64,000 nucleotides of DNA, taken from the NCBI RefSeq assembly GCF_014699035.1, contig NZ_JACXAA010000003.1, positions 310,001 through 374,000 of the forward strand. Reading direction: 5' to 3'. Source of the DNA: Spirosoma validum. Its GTDB lineage: Bacteria; Bacteroidota; Bacteroidia; Cytophagales; Spirosomataceae. This document shows, piece by piece, positions 1-8,792 of the stretch; within the stretch, counting starts at the first letter, position 1; each line of letters starts with the position of its first letter. Below the pieces are notes generated by a model. It saw nothing but the letters and a program-made list of their open reading frames with translations. It made no database searches and had not been told where the DNA came from. The position numbers and the translations under genes were made by a program.

Positions 1-130
1 TATCTAACTGACGATAAAACTCATTGACAAACCGAATAGCCACTTCGACTGACCTGTTTTCAACTAGGTAATCACGAATTGAATTAAACTCCTTAACAGT
101 CGTTTCTGACCAAATTATTTGTTTAGCCAT
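1..130 (-). CDS. ParE/RelE-like toxin, N-terminal part, cut by window edge
   Basis: The minus strand is open from an ATG at 130 to the window edge and encodes about 43 residues, beginning MAKQIIWSETTVKEF and continuing through RDYLVENRS. This is the usual start of RelE/ParE superfamily toxins: a first beta strand (IIWS) followed by an amphipathic helix containing I..YL. The start overlaps the end of the upstream antitoxin-like gene by 16 bases, the usual translationally coupled order antitoxin then toxin. The family inhibits gyrase (ParE) or cleaves ribosome-bound mRNA (RelE); which one applies cannot be told from the fragment. The catalytic C-terminus lies outside the window. Confidence 0.6.
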   Translation of the reverse strand, partial: MAKQIIWSETTVKEFNSIRDYLVENRSVEVAIRFVNEFYRQLD

Positions 131-345
131 TCACGATGTCGTTGTTTCATTTCTTCATGAGAGACGGTTTTATTTTCCTTATGCTCCTGAATAGCTTGGT
201 CCAGTTGGCGACGCTGTTCTTGAGTTAAGTGAGATAAAGTAGTGAGTTGTCCTGATAAAATAAGACTGGCATCTTCCAACATCAATTTATCATCAACGGT
301 TTCTACCAGTTGATGGAGTCGGCTCCTCATTTCCTGAATGCTCAT
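115..345 (-). CDS. antitoxin-like small protein paired with ParE-like toxin
   Basis: A 76-residue, charged, helix-rich protein. Its C-terminal half (EEMKQRHREWLNK) resembles the tails of addiction-module antitoxins that wrap around a ParE/RelE partner. The middle (LTQEQRRQLDQAIQEHKENK) looks like the linker seen in the addiction-module component family. No clear ribbon-helix-helix or HTH DNA-binding domain is visible at the N-terminus, so autoregulation is uncertain. It precedes and overlaps the toxin-like gene at the window edge by 16 bases, which is the main support for the assignment. Confidence 0.55.
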   Translation of the reverse strand: MSIQEMRSRLHQLVETVDDKLMLEDASLILSGQLTTLSHLTQEQRRQLDQAIQEHKENKTVSHEEMKQRHREWLNK

Positions 346-392
346 TGCTGAATTCGCTTTGTTTATCGAAAGATATGATAAAGTTACTCAAC

Positions 393-2372
393 TTACGCCA
401 GCCAGGCCAGCCACTGCATCCAGTTTTCGATCCAGAATAAAAACTTCGTAGCGAATTTAGCCGCTGGAGCCGACGACGGTTTAAGTGTTAAACTATTGTT
501 GTTGAGATCAGTGTCCATGTAAATCTTCTGTTTCGGATCGACTTTCGCCCACAGGACTTTGGCGTTTTCAGCGAGCGTGAACTGCCGCTGACGAGCCTTG
601 CCATCCCAGAAAAGCATCAGTTCTTTGCCATTCTCGAAATGAACCAGTATGTCTACGGGCATCTTGCCATCGCCGTTACGTTGCACCCATACCACCGACC
701 GCTGCTGACCATCCTGCGTCCGGTTTCTGATGGAGAGCAGTTCATAATCCACTACGTTGTCGCCATAGAGCGCCTGCTCGAAAAACCAGTTCATGTCGGG
801 ACCATATTTGCTGCCGAGCCGTTCGGGAACAATCTCATTGACGATGTCGATAAAGTTTTGACCATTGGGATGCTTGAATTTCCAGCGACTAAAGTACGTC
901 TGCATGATCTCGTCCATAATCGGGCGACTGACAAGACCCTCCAGTGTTCGCAGCCAGGTTGCCGTTTTCATGTAGGTTAGCACACCGTACTGGCCTTCGG
1001 GCAATTGCCACGTATTACCAAACGACGAGCCATTTTCGGGATGATCCTGATGCACGTAACTATCTCGCGAAACTTCCAGGTCGCCCATTCGAAAACCCAG
1101 CAGATCCACCTGCGACGAGCGAGCGCCATAGGTTGCGTCCATAATTCGACCCTCGTAGTATTGATTGAAGCCTTCATCGAGCCACGCTTCCTCAAACTCG
1201 TTCGTGGCTAACAACTGCATAAAATACTGATGACCAAACTCATGAATAGTAACCTCTTCCGGAAACCGCATTCCGCTGGGCAAAAACCAGGCGCTACCGG
1301 CCGTGATGAACGTCGGATATTCCATACCAAAGGAACCACTGGCATGAAGCGGAGGGTCAATGATGGTCAGATTAGGAAACGGGTACTTGCCGAGGTGTTT
1401 ATCGAAATACGATAGAGCCGCTTTAACCGCATCCAGGTGCCGTTGCGCCTGATGAACGTGCTCGGGCTGCATGACCAGCTCCAGCGTAACGGTACCGCCC
1501 GAAGGCGAATCCACCGCACCGGCGGACCGGCCGGGCCGTTTCCATTTATCGTTGATGACCTGAAAATGGGGGGAGGCCGTCCAGGCAAAATCCACTACGT
1601 CTTCGGCATGATACAGAATGGTTTTAGTGCCATTTTTATTTTGTTTTTCCGACTGAAACAGACCCGTAGCACTCACCCAGAAATCTTTCGGTGTCGTGAT
1701 GTTTACGTCATAAACGCCATAGTCAGCGTAGAATTCGGAGTGGGCGTGGAACTGATGACAATTCCATTGTCCTTGCGTTGCATACCGGGTTCCAGCCGGT
1801 TCATAGACTCCAATTTTCGGGAACCACTGGCCAACCAGAAAAAAGTCGCGGCTGAAACCCGTTCGGGCAAAGATTTTAGGAAGTTTGGCCCGGAATGCGA
1901 TGTCTAAAACAATCGTTTCGCCCGGTCCAACGGGTTTCGAAAGCGGCACCCGAATCACGGTATGATCATCCCGATTCTGGTCGTCGGGTTGAATAAACTG
2001 ATACGCTAAGGCTTCTCCCACCCGCGTTTTCATCGACACGACATCAAGCGAACCGTAGGGATTTTCTTCCGCGTTTCGGTCAATTTCTGTACCGCGCAGC
2101 TGCCCGCCTGATTCACGCATGAACGTGGATTTTTCATTGCGGAAGGCGTTGAGATACAGGTGGAACTGTAACTCCCGAATGACGTCGTTGGAGGCATTGC
2201 GCCAGGTGAGCGTTTCCTTTCCGGTCAGTTTTTTCGTGATTGGATCGAGTGTTACGTCAATCTGGTAGTTGGCCAGACGCGGACTCAATGGCGTCGGGAA
2301 AATAGGTTTCGCTGATTGAGCAAAACTGATTGATATGCTGCTGTATAGCAGGAGAAACAGAAGACGTTTCAT
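393..2372 (-). CDS. secreted M1-family (gluzincin) metallopeptidase
   Basis: 659 residues with a signal peptide (MKRLLFLLLYSSISISFAQ). It carries the full M1 zinc site: H377-E-F-G-H381, with the third ligand E400 in WLDEGF 18 residues on. A GAMEN-like substrate loop is read as GSFGMEY at 346-352. Residues 30-270 fit the M1 beta-sandwich N-domain. Family knowledge predicts an exported aminopeptidase that trims N-termini of extracellular peptides. It lacks the large C-terminal ERAP-like domain, consistent with the short Bacteroidota form. A distant relative with the same layout is at 58880-60766. It stands alone, with DinB divergent upstream. Confidence 0.9.
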   Translation of the reverse strand: MKRLLFLLLYSSISISFAQSAKPIFPTPLSPRLANYQIDVTLDPITKKLTGKETLTWRNASNDVIRELQFHLYLNAFRNEKSTFMRESGGQLRGTEIDRNAEENPYGSLDVVSMKTRVGEALAYQFIQPDDQNRDDHTVIRVPLSKPVGPGETIVLDIAFRAKLPKIFARTGFSRDFFLVGQWFPKIGVYEPAGTRYATQGQWNCHQFHAHSEFYADYGVYDVNITTPKDFWVSATGLFQSEKQNKNGTKTILYHAEDVVDFAWTASPHFQVINDKWKRPGRSAGAVDSPSGGTVTLELVMQPEHVHQAQRHLDAVKAALSYFDKHLGKYPFPNLTIIDPPLHASGSFGMEYPTFITAGSAWFLPSGMRFPEEVTIHEFGHQYFMQLLATNEFEEAWLDEGFNQYYEGRIMDATYGARSSQVDLLGFRMGDLEVSRDSYVHQDHPENGSSFGNTWQLPEGQYGVLTYMKTATWLRTLEGLVSRPIMDEIMQTYFSRWKFKHPNGQNFIDIVNEIVPERLGSKYGPDMNWFFEQALYGDNVVDYELLSIRNRTQDGQQRSVVWVQRNGDGKMPVDILVHFENGKELMLFWDGKARQRQFTLAENAKVLWAKVDPKQKIYMDTDLNNNSLTLKPSSAPAAKFATKFLFWIENWMQWLAWLA

Positions 2373-2524
2373 CGGGTTAGAAAGCGAAAATGGCGAAGAT
2401 TTTCAGAATCGTTACGTAGGCGATCAAGTGCGTAATCCATTGCTGCAATGTAAGTGAAAAATTTGTTTAGACCTTCCCGCCATCGGCAAAACCCTACTGA
2501 CATAGGGCTGTCACAGGGTCTATT

Positions 2525-2532
2525 TACCTTTG
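2525..2532 (+). promoter_or_regulatory. Bacteroidota -7 promoter element for the DinB gene
   Basis: The octamer TACCTTTG matches the Bacteroidota sigma-A -7 consensus TAnnTTTG and lies 28 bases before the DinB start codon at 2560. No good TTG -33 element is seen at the usual spacing, so strength is uncertain. Confidence 0.45.
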
Positions 2533-2559
2533 TTTCAGCAATAAACCAACGACAATTCT

Positions 2560-3051
2560 ATGGAACTGATTCCGATGTTTTTGAAAGAACTGGAGCAGGA
2601 AGCACAGACAACCCGCGACATGCTGCAACGGATACCCGACGACAAATACGACTGGCAACCCCACGAAAAAAGTATGACGATCCGGCGGCTGGCTACGCAC
2701 ATCGCAAACATACCTACCTGGGTAACCATGGCACTAACAACGGATGAGCTTGACTTTGCGAACAATCCTTACCACGAAGACGTCATCAACAACACCGCTG
2801 AATTGATTGATTATTTTGAAAAATGTCTGGTGGATGGTAAATCACAGTTAGTGTTGGCAAATGAAGCCATCCTGAATCAACCCTGGACGTTACGCAACGG
2901 AGAGCAGGTGTATAGCGTTTCGCCTAAGCATGAAGTCATTCGAATGGTCTTCTGTCAGGTAGTACATCACCGTGCCCAGCTAGGTGTCTTTCTGCGATTG
3001 CTGGATATTCCGATTCCGGGGAGCTACGGACCAAGTGCCGATGAGCAATAA
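2560..3051 (+). CDS. DinB/YfiT-family putative metal-dependent protein
   Basis: 163 residues without a signal peptide, hence cytoplasmic. It has the four-helix DinB layout: an N-terminal helix pair, a histidine in ATHIANIP near residue 48 and a late histidine pair in VVHHRAQLGVFLRLL near residue 139. Together these form the usual three-histidine metal site. The family includes bacillithiol and mycothiol transferases and many uncharacterised stress-induced members, so the substrate is unknown. Two further DinB proteins occur in the window (31696-32241 and 61905-62510), but both of those have signal peptides. It is followed by a perfect 22-bp inverted repeat. Confidence 0.85.
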   Translation: MELIPMFLKELEQEAQTTRDMLQRIPDDKYDWQPHEKSMTIRRLATHIANIPTWVTMALTTDELDFANNPYHEDVINNTAELIDYFEKCLVDGKSQLVLANEAILNQPWTLRNGEQVYSVSPKHEVIRMVFCQVVHHRAQLGVFLRLLDIPIPGSYGPSADEQ

Positions 3052-3064
3052 GTTAATTACGTAG

Positions 3065-3112
3065 GCTTGTGTGGTGGTGTCAGGGCTGAGGCCCTGACAC
3101 CACCACACAAGC
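3065..3112. repeat. perfect 22-bp intergenic inverted repeat (hairpin A)
   Basis: Arms at 3065-3086 and 3091-3112 are exact reverse complements, separated by the four-base loop TGAG. The core reads GGTGTCAGGGC. It begins 13 bases after the DinB stop and has no T-run, so it is not a classical terminator. It is one of at least nine long inverted repeats in gene gaps of this window. Confidence 0.9.
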
Positions 3113-3212
3113 TGTATTATCTCTTCCCTTTTGTTGCGCATTTGATTTTGACGGAGAAAACAAGCATATTCATTGCAAATTGGCTTGTTCGACCATCCTC
3201 TCTATATTATCG

Positions 3213-4802
3213 ATGCACCATTCTTTCTACGCGCTACTTATTTGCCTTTTCACCTCTTTTTTTAGCTATGCCCAACCCTATGATCTGGTGATTAAAAATG
3301 GTCGGGTAGTCGATGGCACGGGTAATCCGTGGGTATATGCTGACGTTGCTATCCAGAACGGACGTATCGCCCGCGTAGGTACGATTCCGCCAGCGGAGGC
3401 CAAACGGACAATTGACGCAACGGGACTCATCGTTGCTCCTGGTTTTATCGATGTACATGCCCACGTTGAAGGGAGTCTGGAAGCGCAGCCTGGTGCGCCA
3501 AATTTCATTCATGATGGCGTTACCACAGTGATAACGGGTAATTGTGGTGGGTCGAGTTCAAACCTGAAGACGTACTTCGATTCTCTTCGGATGCAGAAAA
3601 CGTCGATCAATGTGGGATCGCTGATCGGGCATAATTCCGTACGGTTGAAGGTCATGAAGATGGCGTTTCGGGAGCCAACTGCCCGCGAGCAGACCGACAT
3701 GGAAGCCCTTGTAGAGCAAGCTATGAAAGACGGTGCAGTAGGTATGTCGACGGGCCTGATTTACACGCCCGGTACGTATGCCCGAACGCCCGAAGTGGTC
3801 AATCTGGCGAAGGTGGCATCGCATTATGGTGGACTTTATGCCTCGCACATACGTAACGAAGGGCAGAACGTTAAACAGGCAGTTGAAGAAGCTATCCAGA
3901 TTAGCCGGGAAGCCCACATCCCGGTCGAAATTTCCCATTTTAAAGTAGCCAGTAAACCGCTGTGGGGCAAAAGCACCGAAACGGTTGAACTGGTCGAAGC
4001 CGCCCGACGCGAGGGGTTGGACGTAACGGTTGACCAATATCCGTATACCGCATCCAGTACGTCTCTGGAAAGTATCCTGCCTTCGTGGGCGTTGGCTGAT
4101 GGCGATTCGGCGGTCCTGATTCGTTTCCGGGACCCGGCAACCCGCATGAAAATTCGTACCGAAATGCTGGAGTCGCTGAAGAAAAATTTACGTAAAAATT
4201 ACGACTACGCCGTTGTCGCCAGCTACAGACCCGATACGACGTTCAATGGCATGAGCATCAGTGCTATCAATCAGAAATTAGGTCGGAAAAGCACGGCTGA
4301 AACGGAAGCGGACCTGGTGATGGACCTGATGGAACGCGCTAGCCTGAAACGGATACAGATGGTCTATCATACTATGTCGGAAACGGATGTCGAGAACATT
4401 CTGCGTTATCCGAACACAATGATTGCTTCCGATGCGGGCGTCTCCAAATTTGGTTCGGGTATGCCACACCCGCGCGGCTACGGTACCAACGCCCGCGTAT
4501 TAGGCCGCTACGTACGCGAACGGCACATTATCCCCCTCGAAGAAGCGATCCGACGAATGACGTCCTTACCCGCGCAACGATTTAAGCTGGCTGATCGGGG
4601 TTTGCTACGTCCCGGCTATGCGGCCGACATCGTTCTGTTCGACGAAAAGACCGTAGCAGATCGCGCTACGTATGAGCAGCCCCATGCCTACACCACCGGC
4701 ATTTCGTGGGTGCTGGTCAACGGTACGCCGGTCGTTGAAGACGGAAAACATAATGGTCAACGACCAGGTCAGGTGCTGATGGGTCCTGGGTTTGGAAAGT
4801 GA
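3213..4802 (+). CDS. secreted N-acyl-D-amino-acid deacylase (D-aminoacylase family)
   Basis: An amidohydrolase-superfamily enzyme. I choose the ATG at 3213 because it starts a good signal peptide (MHHSFYALLICLFTSFFSYAQ) and gives 529 residues; an in-frame ATG at 3180 would only add 11 residues. From 3213, metal-site residues are H82 and H84 (DVHAH), the cysteine ligand C111 in TGNCGG, H212 (ASHIRNEG), H242 (EISHF) and the late aspartate in IASDAG. This cysteine-containing site is typical of D-aminoacylases, which release D-amino acids from N-acyl forms. Export suggests a role in scavenging acylated amino acids or cell-wall-derived material. No partner genes adjoin it. Confidence 0.85.
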   Translation: MHHSFYALLICLFTSFFSYAQPYDLVIKNGRVVDGTGNPWVYADVAIQNGRIARVGTIPPAEAKRTIDATGLIVAPGFIDVHAHVEGSLEAQPGAPNFIHDGVTTVITGNCGGSSSNLKTYFDSLRMQKTSINVGSLIGHNSVRLKVMKMAFREPTAREQTDMEALVEQAMKDGAVGMSTGLIYTPGTYARTPEVVNLAKVASHYGGLYASHIRNEGQNVKQAVEEAIQISREAHIPVEISHFKVASKPLWGKSTETVELVEAARREGLDVTVDQYPYTASSTSLESILPSWALADGDSAVLIRFRDPATRMKIRTEMLESLKKNLRKNYDYAVVASYRPDTTFNGMSISAINQKLGRKSTAETEADLVMDLMERASLKRIQMVYHTMSETDVENILRYPNTMIASDAGVSKFGSGMPHPRGYGTNARVLGRYVRERHIIPLEEAIRRMTSLPAQRFKLADRGLLRPGYAADIVLFDEKTVADRATYEQPHAYTTGISWVLVNGTPVVEDGKHNGQRPGQVLMGPGFGK

Positions 4803-4840
4803 AAAGAGCGCGATGGCGTACCGCCCGAACCAACCTCTGA

Positions 4841-6106
4841 CTAATGCCCTGCCATGCCTGATACGGGCTTGACCTCATGCCCTGTTTTCTTCTGCATCCG
4901 GCTGAATACGGTAATCAACACCAGCAATAGCCCAATCGGAATGAGCGAAAAGTAGAAAGCCGTTTGCCCGCCGTAGGCTTCGAACACGTTACCCGTGATA
5001 ATCGACCCTGTTGTGCCGCCCAAGGCTGAAAAAATCACAATCAAACCGGCCATCGGTCCCTGCTGACGTAACTCCAGGCTACTCAGAATAGCGGAGTTGA
5101 TCGCTGGATAAATGGGTGCAATGAACAGACCAATCAGCGGGAAAACGAAAGCGGCTGGCGGGGCATCACTCCAGCCCGTTACAGCCCGTCCATCGACCGT
5201 AGCGGCCAGCGGTAAGGCCAGCAGAACCAGTCCACCCGATACAACCAGGCAGATCATCAATAGCCAGTACCACGAGATACGTCCCAGTAACAGGCCCGCC
5301 AGGAACCGACCAATTGCAGTTGAAGCCGCCAGAATGCTGGCCATTTCAATACTAAGCGAAGTCGGCAGCTTCAGGATTTTGCTGTTGAAGGTTGGTAGCC
5401 AGCTCATGATGCCCTGCTCCATCAGTACGTAAACAAAAGCCGTAGCGATAAAGACCAGCACAACGGGCGTAACAGCCAACCGAAGCATGTCGCCAAGATC
5501 ATCGATGACGTTTTTCGTGTCTTCGTGGCGGACACTCCGTTCGTTAATAGGCGTGCTGAGCAACAATACAAACGCAATGAGCGCAATAGCTGCCAGTACG
5601 TAGTAAACCGACAGCCAGTTGGTCGATTGCAGGTTGGTGTTATCGACAAAAGCACTGAACAGAAAATACCCCGACAAGACGCCAACCATAAAGAAAGACT
5701 CCAGGAAATTCATGAAGCCCGCGTGCTCGTTCGAGTCGTTTGTGATGAGGCCAATGGTAGCAAACACGGACACTTTGATCAGGGCAAAACCCGCACCCGC
5801 AGCTGCAAAGAGTAATTTGGTTGTCCAGAAAGCCGGCACCTGCGGCATTAACAAACACGCTACGGTGACCAGGCCGAGGGCAAACAGCATGGCCCGTTTG
5901 TAGCCGATGCGGGTTATATAAGAAGCTACGATAAAAGATACGATGGCGATACTCAGGTCTTTGAACGCTTCGAGGACACTGGCCGATGATTCGGAAACGC
6001 CATAATTATTCTGCACCTGTAAAATCACCGTTCCCACGCTGTTGAGCAGAATGGCGAAAACGAAGTAGTTAAGAAGCAACGAAAGTTTAATACGCCAGTG
6101 GGCCAT
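4841..6106 (-). CDS. MFS transporter, FucP/TsgA-like sugar type
   Basis: 421 residues with about twelve hydrophobic segments in two halves, and the MFS loop between segments 2 and 3 seen as ITRIGYKRAM. The general look, with a charged early helix (EAFKDLSIAIVSF) and no large periplasmic loop, resembles the FucP/TsgA group of proton-coupled sugar transporters. It is divergent from the trehalase at 6272, sharing a 165-base gap. Import of trehalose or a related disaccharide is therefore plausible but is inference from position only. The gene converges with the D-aminoacylase gene over 38 bases. Confidence 0.8.
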   Translation of the reverse strand: MAHWRIKLSLLLNYFVFAILLNSVGTVILQVQNNYGVSESSASVLEAFKDLSIAIVSFIVASYITRIGYKRAMLFALGLVTVACLLMPQVPAFWTTKLLFAAAGAGFALIKVSVFATIGLITNDSNEHAGFMNFLESFFMVGVLSGYFLFSAFVDNTNLQSTNWLSVYYVLAAIALIAFVLLLSTPINERSVRHEDTKNVIDDLGDMLRLAVTPVVLVFIATAFVYVLMEQGIMSWLPTFNSKILKLPTSLSIEMASILAASTAIGRFLAGLLLGRISWYWLLMICLVVSGGLVLLALPLAATVDGRAVTGWSDAPPAAFVFPLIGLFIAPIYPAINSAILSSLELRQQGPMAGLIVIFSALGGTTGSIITGNVFEAYGGQTAFYFSLIPIGLLLVLITVFSRMQKKTGHEVKPVSGMAGH

Positions 6107-6271
6107 CAGATACGATGATTTTAGGATTTAGGTTGATAAACATACGGTTTTCCCGCTATTATTTTTACAAGTTATACTTGTGCATTTTGCATTTTTGCCG
6201 TTCCAGTCAGCTATACGTATGACAAAGCGGACCTTTTTTGGTTACACTATCAAACCCTTTTTGTTGAACCT

Positions 6272-7810
6272 TTGGCAAATCCATCTTTCCCCAAATCGCC
6301 CGACCAGCTTTTCGGTACGTTGTTTCATGACGTACAGTTAGGGCATGTTTTTACGGACTCGAAAACATTTGTAGACAGCGTACCTAAACTGGCGCCCGCC
6401 GATCTGGTAGCCCTATACGAATCCGAAAAAGACAAACCCGACTTTGATCTGGAAGTGTTCGTCCGTACTTATTTTATCGTGCCGGAAAAAGTAGCGAGCG
6501 ATTACGTCAGTGATCGGACAATTGACACCGCCGAACACGTGAATCGTCTGTGGGACCGACTGACCCGACAAGCTGATCCGCCAGTGGAAGGTAGTTCACG
6601 CGTACCCCTGCCGCATCCGTACATCGTGCCGGGCGGGCGATTTCGTGAGATTTTTTATTGGGACAGTTATTTCACTATGCTGGGCCTGAAAGAGTCGGGG
6701 CGAGTGGATTTGATTCATGGTATGCTCGACAACTTCGCTTATCTGATCGATACGTTCGGCTTCATCCCAAATGGTAACCGGACGTATTTTCTGAGTCGGT
6801 CGCAGCCGCCGTATTTCGCGCTGATGGTGGGGTTGCTGGTTCACATGGAGGGAACCGCTACGTTGACAAAATACCTTCCGCAGTTGCAGAAAGAATATGA
6901 TTTCTGGATGGATGATTCAGGGTCTTCTGGCAACGATGATCCGATGACGAAACGAACGGTGCGGCTACCCCATCACAGCGTACTGAATCGATATTGGGAT
7001 GATACGCCCACGCCACGCCCTGAAGCTTACCGGCAGGAAGTCGAACTAACCGAAGTCGCCGAACCACTGGGCGTGGTGCCGGAGGAGTTATATACGCACA
7101 TTCGGGCCGCTTGTGAATCGGGCTGGGATTTTAGCAGTCGCTGGTTTGTCGATCAGAAAACGATGGCGTCGATCCGGGCCGCTGAGATCGTGCCTGTCGA
7201 TTTGAACTGCCTGTTGTACTATCTGGAACTTACCCTGCGAGACGCCTACAACGTAGCGGGTGATCAGGAACGAGCCTTGGCTTTTGAGAAATTAGCTATA
7301 TCCCGGAAAGAGCTGATTCAGACTCTTTTCTGGAATGAGAATACCCGGTTCTTTCATGATTATGATGCGCTGGCGCAAAAACCGACGAATGCGATAACCT
7401 TAGCGGGCGTGTTTCCCCTATTTTTCAACATAGCTAATCCTGAACAGGCGAGCCATATTCACGACCAGCTTAACGCTGAATTCTTACAGGCAGGCGGCTG
7501 GGTTACCACCCTCAATCATACGGGTCAGCAGTGGGATTGGCCGAATGGCTGGGCTCCCTTGCAATGGATTACGTATCAGGGTCTATTGAATTACGGGTTC
7601 ACGGAAACCGCTCACGAAGGACGTAACCGTTGGCTGGCACTCAATGACAAAGTGTTTAAGGCGACGGGTAAAATGATGGAGAAGTATAACGTAGTGGATG
7701 CTGCGCTGACAACGGGTGGGGGAGAGTATCCGAATCAGGACGGTTTCGGCTGGACAAACGGCGTTTATCTGGCGATGGATAAAGACCGGATCAATACTGC
7801 TCCAATTTAA
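6272..7810 (+). CDS. treF: cytoplasmic trehalase, GH37
   Basis: Hydrolyses trehalose to two glucose. 512 residues with both GH37 signatures: PGGRFREIFYWDSY at 120-133 and QWDWPNGWAP at 420-429. The catalytic acid is D286 in SGWDFSSRW and the base E485 in GGGEYPNQDGFGW. Much of the sequence parallels E. coli TreF, and there is no signal peptide, so it should act in the cytoplasm. The only in-frame start that fits is TTG at 6272. The ATG at 6219 is in another frame and soon stops, and no in-frame ATG exists upstream, so translation may be deliberately weak. A long inverted repeat with a T-run follows the stop. Confidence 0.95.
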   Translation: MANPSFPKSPDQLFGTLFHDVQLGHVFTDSKTFVDSVPKLAPADLVALYESEKDKPDFDLEVFVRTYFIVPEKVASDYVSDRTIDTAEHVNRLWDRLTRQADPPVEGSSRVPLPHPYIVPGGRFREIFYWDSYFTMLGLKESGRVDLIHGMLDNFAYLIDTFGFIPNGNRTYFLSRSQPPYFALMVGLLVHMEGTATLTKYLPQLQKEYDFWMDDSGSSGNDDPMTKRTVRLPHHSVLNRYWDDTPTPRPEAYRQEVELTEVAEPLGVVPEELYTHIRAACESGWDFSSRWFVDQKTMASIRAAEIVPVDLNCLLYYLELTLRDAYNVAGDQERALAFEKLAISRKELIQTLFWNENTRFFHDYDALAQKPTNAITLAGVFPLFFNIANPEQASHIHDQLNAEFLQAGGWVTTLNHTGQQWDWPNGWAPLQWITYQGLLNYGFTETAHEGRNRWLALNDKVFKATGKMMEKYNVVDAALTTGGGEYPNQDGFGWTNGVYLAMDKDRINTAPI

Positions 7811-7821
7811 CTCTTATTACC

Positions 7822-7889
7822 GGTACCACGGGTTTCAACCCGTTTTTGGAAACAATTTCCGAACGGGTTAAAACCCGTGGTGCCTTTTT
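7822..7889. repeat. long intergenic inverted repeat (hairpin B, family with E) with T-tail
   Basis: Arms at 7822-7844 and 7862-7884 match at 21 of 23 positions around a 17-base loop. Each arm is itself nearly palindromic around ACGGGTT..AACCCGT, so either one long hairpin or two small ones can form. Five T residues follow at 7885-7889, so it may end treF transcription. A second copy of the same family is at 25908-25970. Confidence 0.85.
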
Positions 7890-8072
7890 CTCAAACCATT
7901 ACATTAGTCAAGTACTAGCGAACGAGTGACACTAGCTTTCGTCAGCTTTTTGTTCTTTCACTAATCCGTCTGTCCAGGCTTTTATTGATGCCTACGCCCT
8001 TTCATCCGCAACTAGTTGTAGGATTGACGTAACTGGCGTAGCTTTCGTTTCTAATCATTTTAAAATCAGCTC

Positions 8073-8687
8073 ATGACACCGCTTCGCCGACATGCCGTAC
8101 TTCGGCGCGTAAAAGATATTACCTTCAGTACCGCCCTTAGTCTGGCGTTACTCAACGGAGGAGCCATGCTCCAGAGTTGTAGCAACAACAATTCCGACGA
8201 GGAGCAGACCGAACGAACTGAAACGACGTTCAAACAAGGCGTTCGGACATTCATTACCGAAACCGCACCCGGTAACTTCAAAATTACCGATGAAGTGCAG
8301 GCCCAGCCAGGACAAGCCGGAGCAATTGTCAGCTATTACGATGGTCATCGTGATACGTTGAGTGTCGAAGCTGCTAAACGACTCGTTCAATCCGACGAAT
8401 CGACCCGCACGTACCTAAACAATCCGGGCGGCTATCAGCATCACAATGGATTAGCCAATGTGTTGTTATGGGGTGGGTTGGGCTATATGCTCGGCCGCTC
8501 GACGGCTCCGCAATATCGTGCTGACCAACAGCGATACGGAGCGGGTGTGTATGCCAATTCAGACGTATACAACCGTTCTAACCAGGTTCGGGAAAACGTG
8601 CGCACCTCGCGTGTCGTTCGGACAACCCGGCCGTCTGGTGGACGTAGTGGATTTTTCGGAGGTCGTAGCCGGGGATTCTCGTCATAA
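8073..8687 (+). CDS. YgiB-like (DUF1190-type) lipoprotein, tentative
   Basis: 204 residues. The N-terminus has a basic stretch, a hydrophobic segment (ALSLALLNGG) and a lipobox-like LQSC. After it comes an acidic region, then a short hydrophobic glycine-containing segment (VLLWGGLGYMLGRS), then an Arg/Ser/Gly-rich tail ending GGRSRGFSS. This order (lipobox, short spacer, W.GL.GYMLGR, basic tail) resembles the E. coli YgiB family, whose function is unknown. The usual partner of YgiB, the glutathionylspermidine-synthase-like YgiC, is not adjacent. The hydrophobic segment suggests a membrane-associated protein with a positively charged tail. Confidence 0.5.
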   Translation: MTPLRRHAVLRRVKDITFSTALSLALLNGGAMLQSCSNNNSDEEQTERTETTFKQGVRTFITETAPGNFKITDEVQAQPGQAGAIVSYYDGHRDTLSVEAAKRLVQSDESTRTYLNNPGGYQHHNGLANVLLWGGLGYMLGRSTAPQYRADQQRYGAGVYANSDVYNRSNQVRENVRTSRVVRTTRPSGGRSGFFGGRSRGFSS

Positions 8688-8792
8688 ATTGGATAAAATA
8701 AAGATATTGCCGCAACTAATTACCCCTTTGTTACCGTTACCTGATTAGAACTGAGGAAATTAAATAGCCTGATAAGCTTTTAGTAAACTACC

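Noticed and set aside
1437-1907. 156-codon plus-strand open frame inside the M1 gene
   Set aside because: It lies antisense to a well-supported peptidase gene, has no family resemblance and is explained by the codon pattern of the opposite strand.
3558-4037. 159-codon minus-strand frame inside the D-aminoacylase gene
   Set aside because: It is an antisense shadow of a clear enzyme gene; composition and sequence show no domain.
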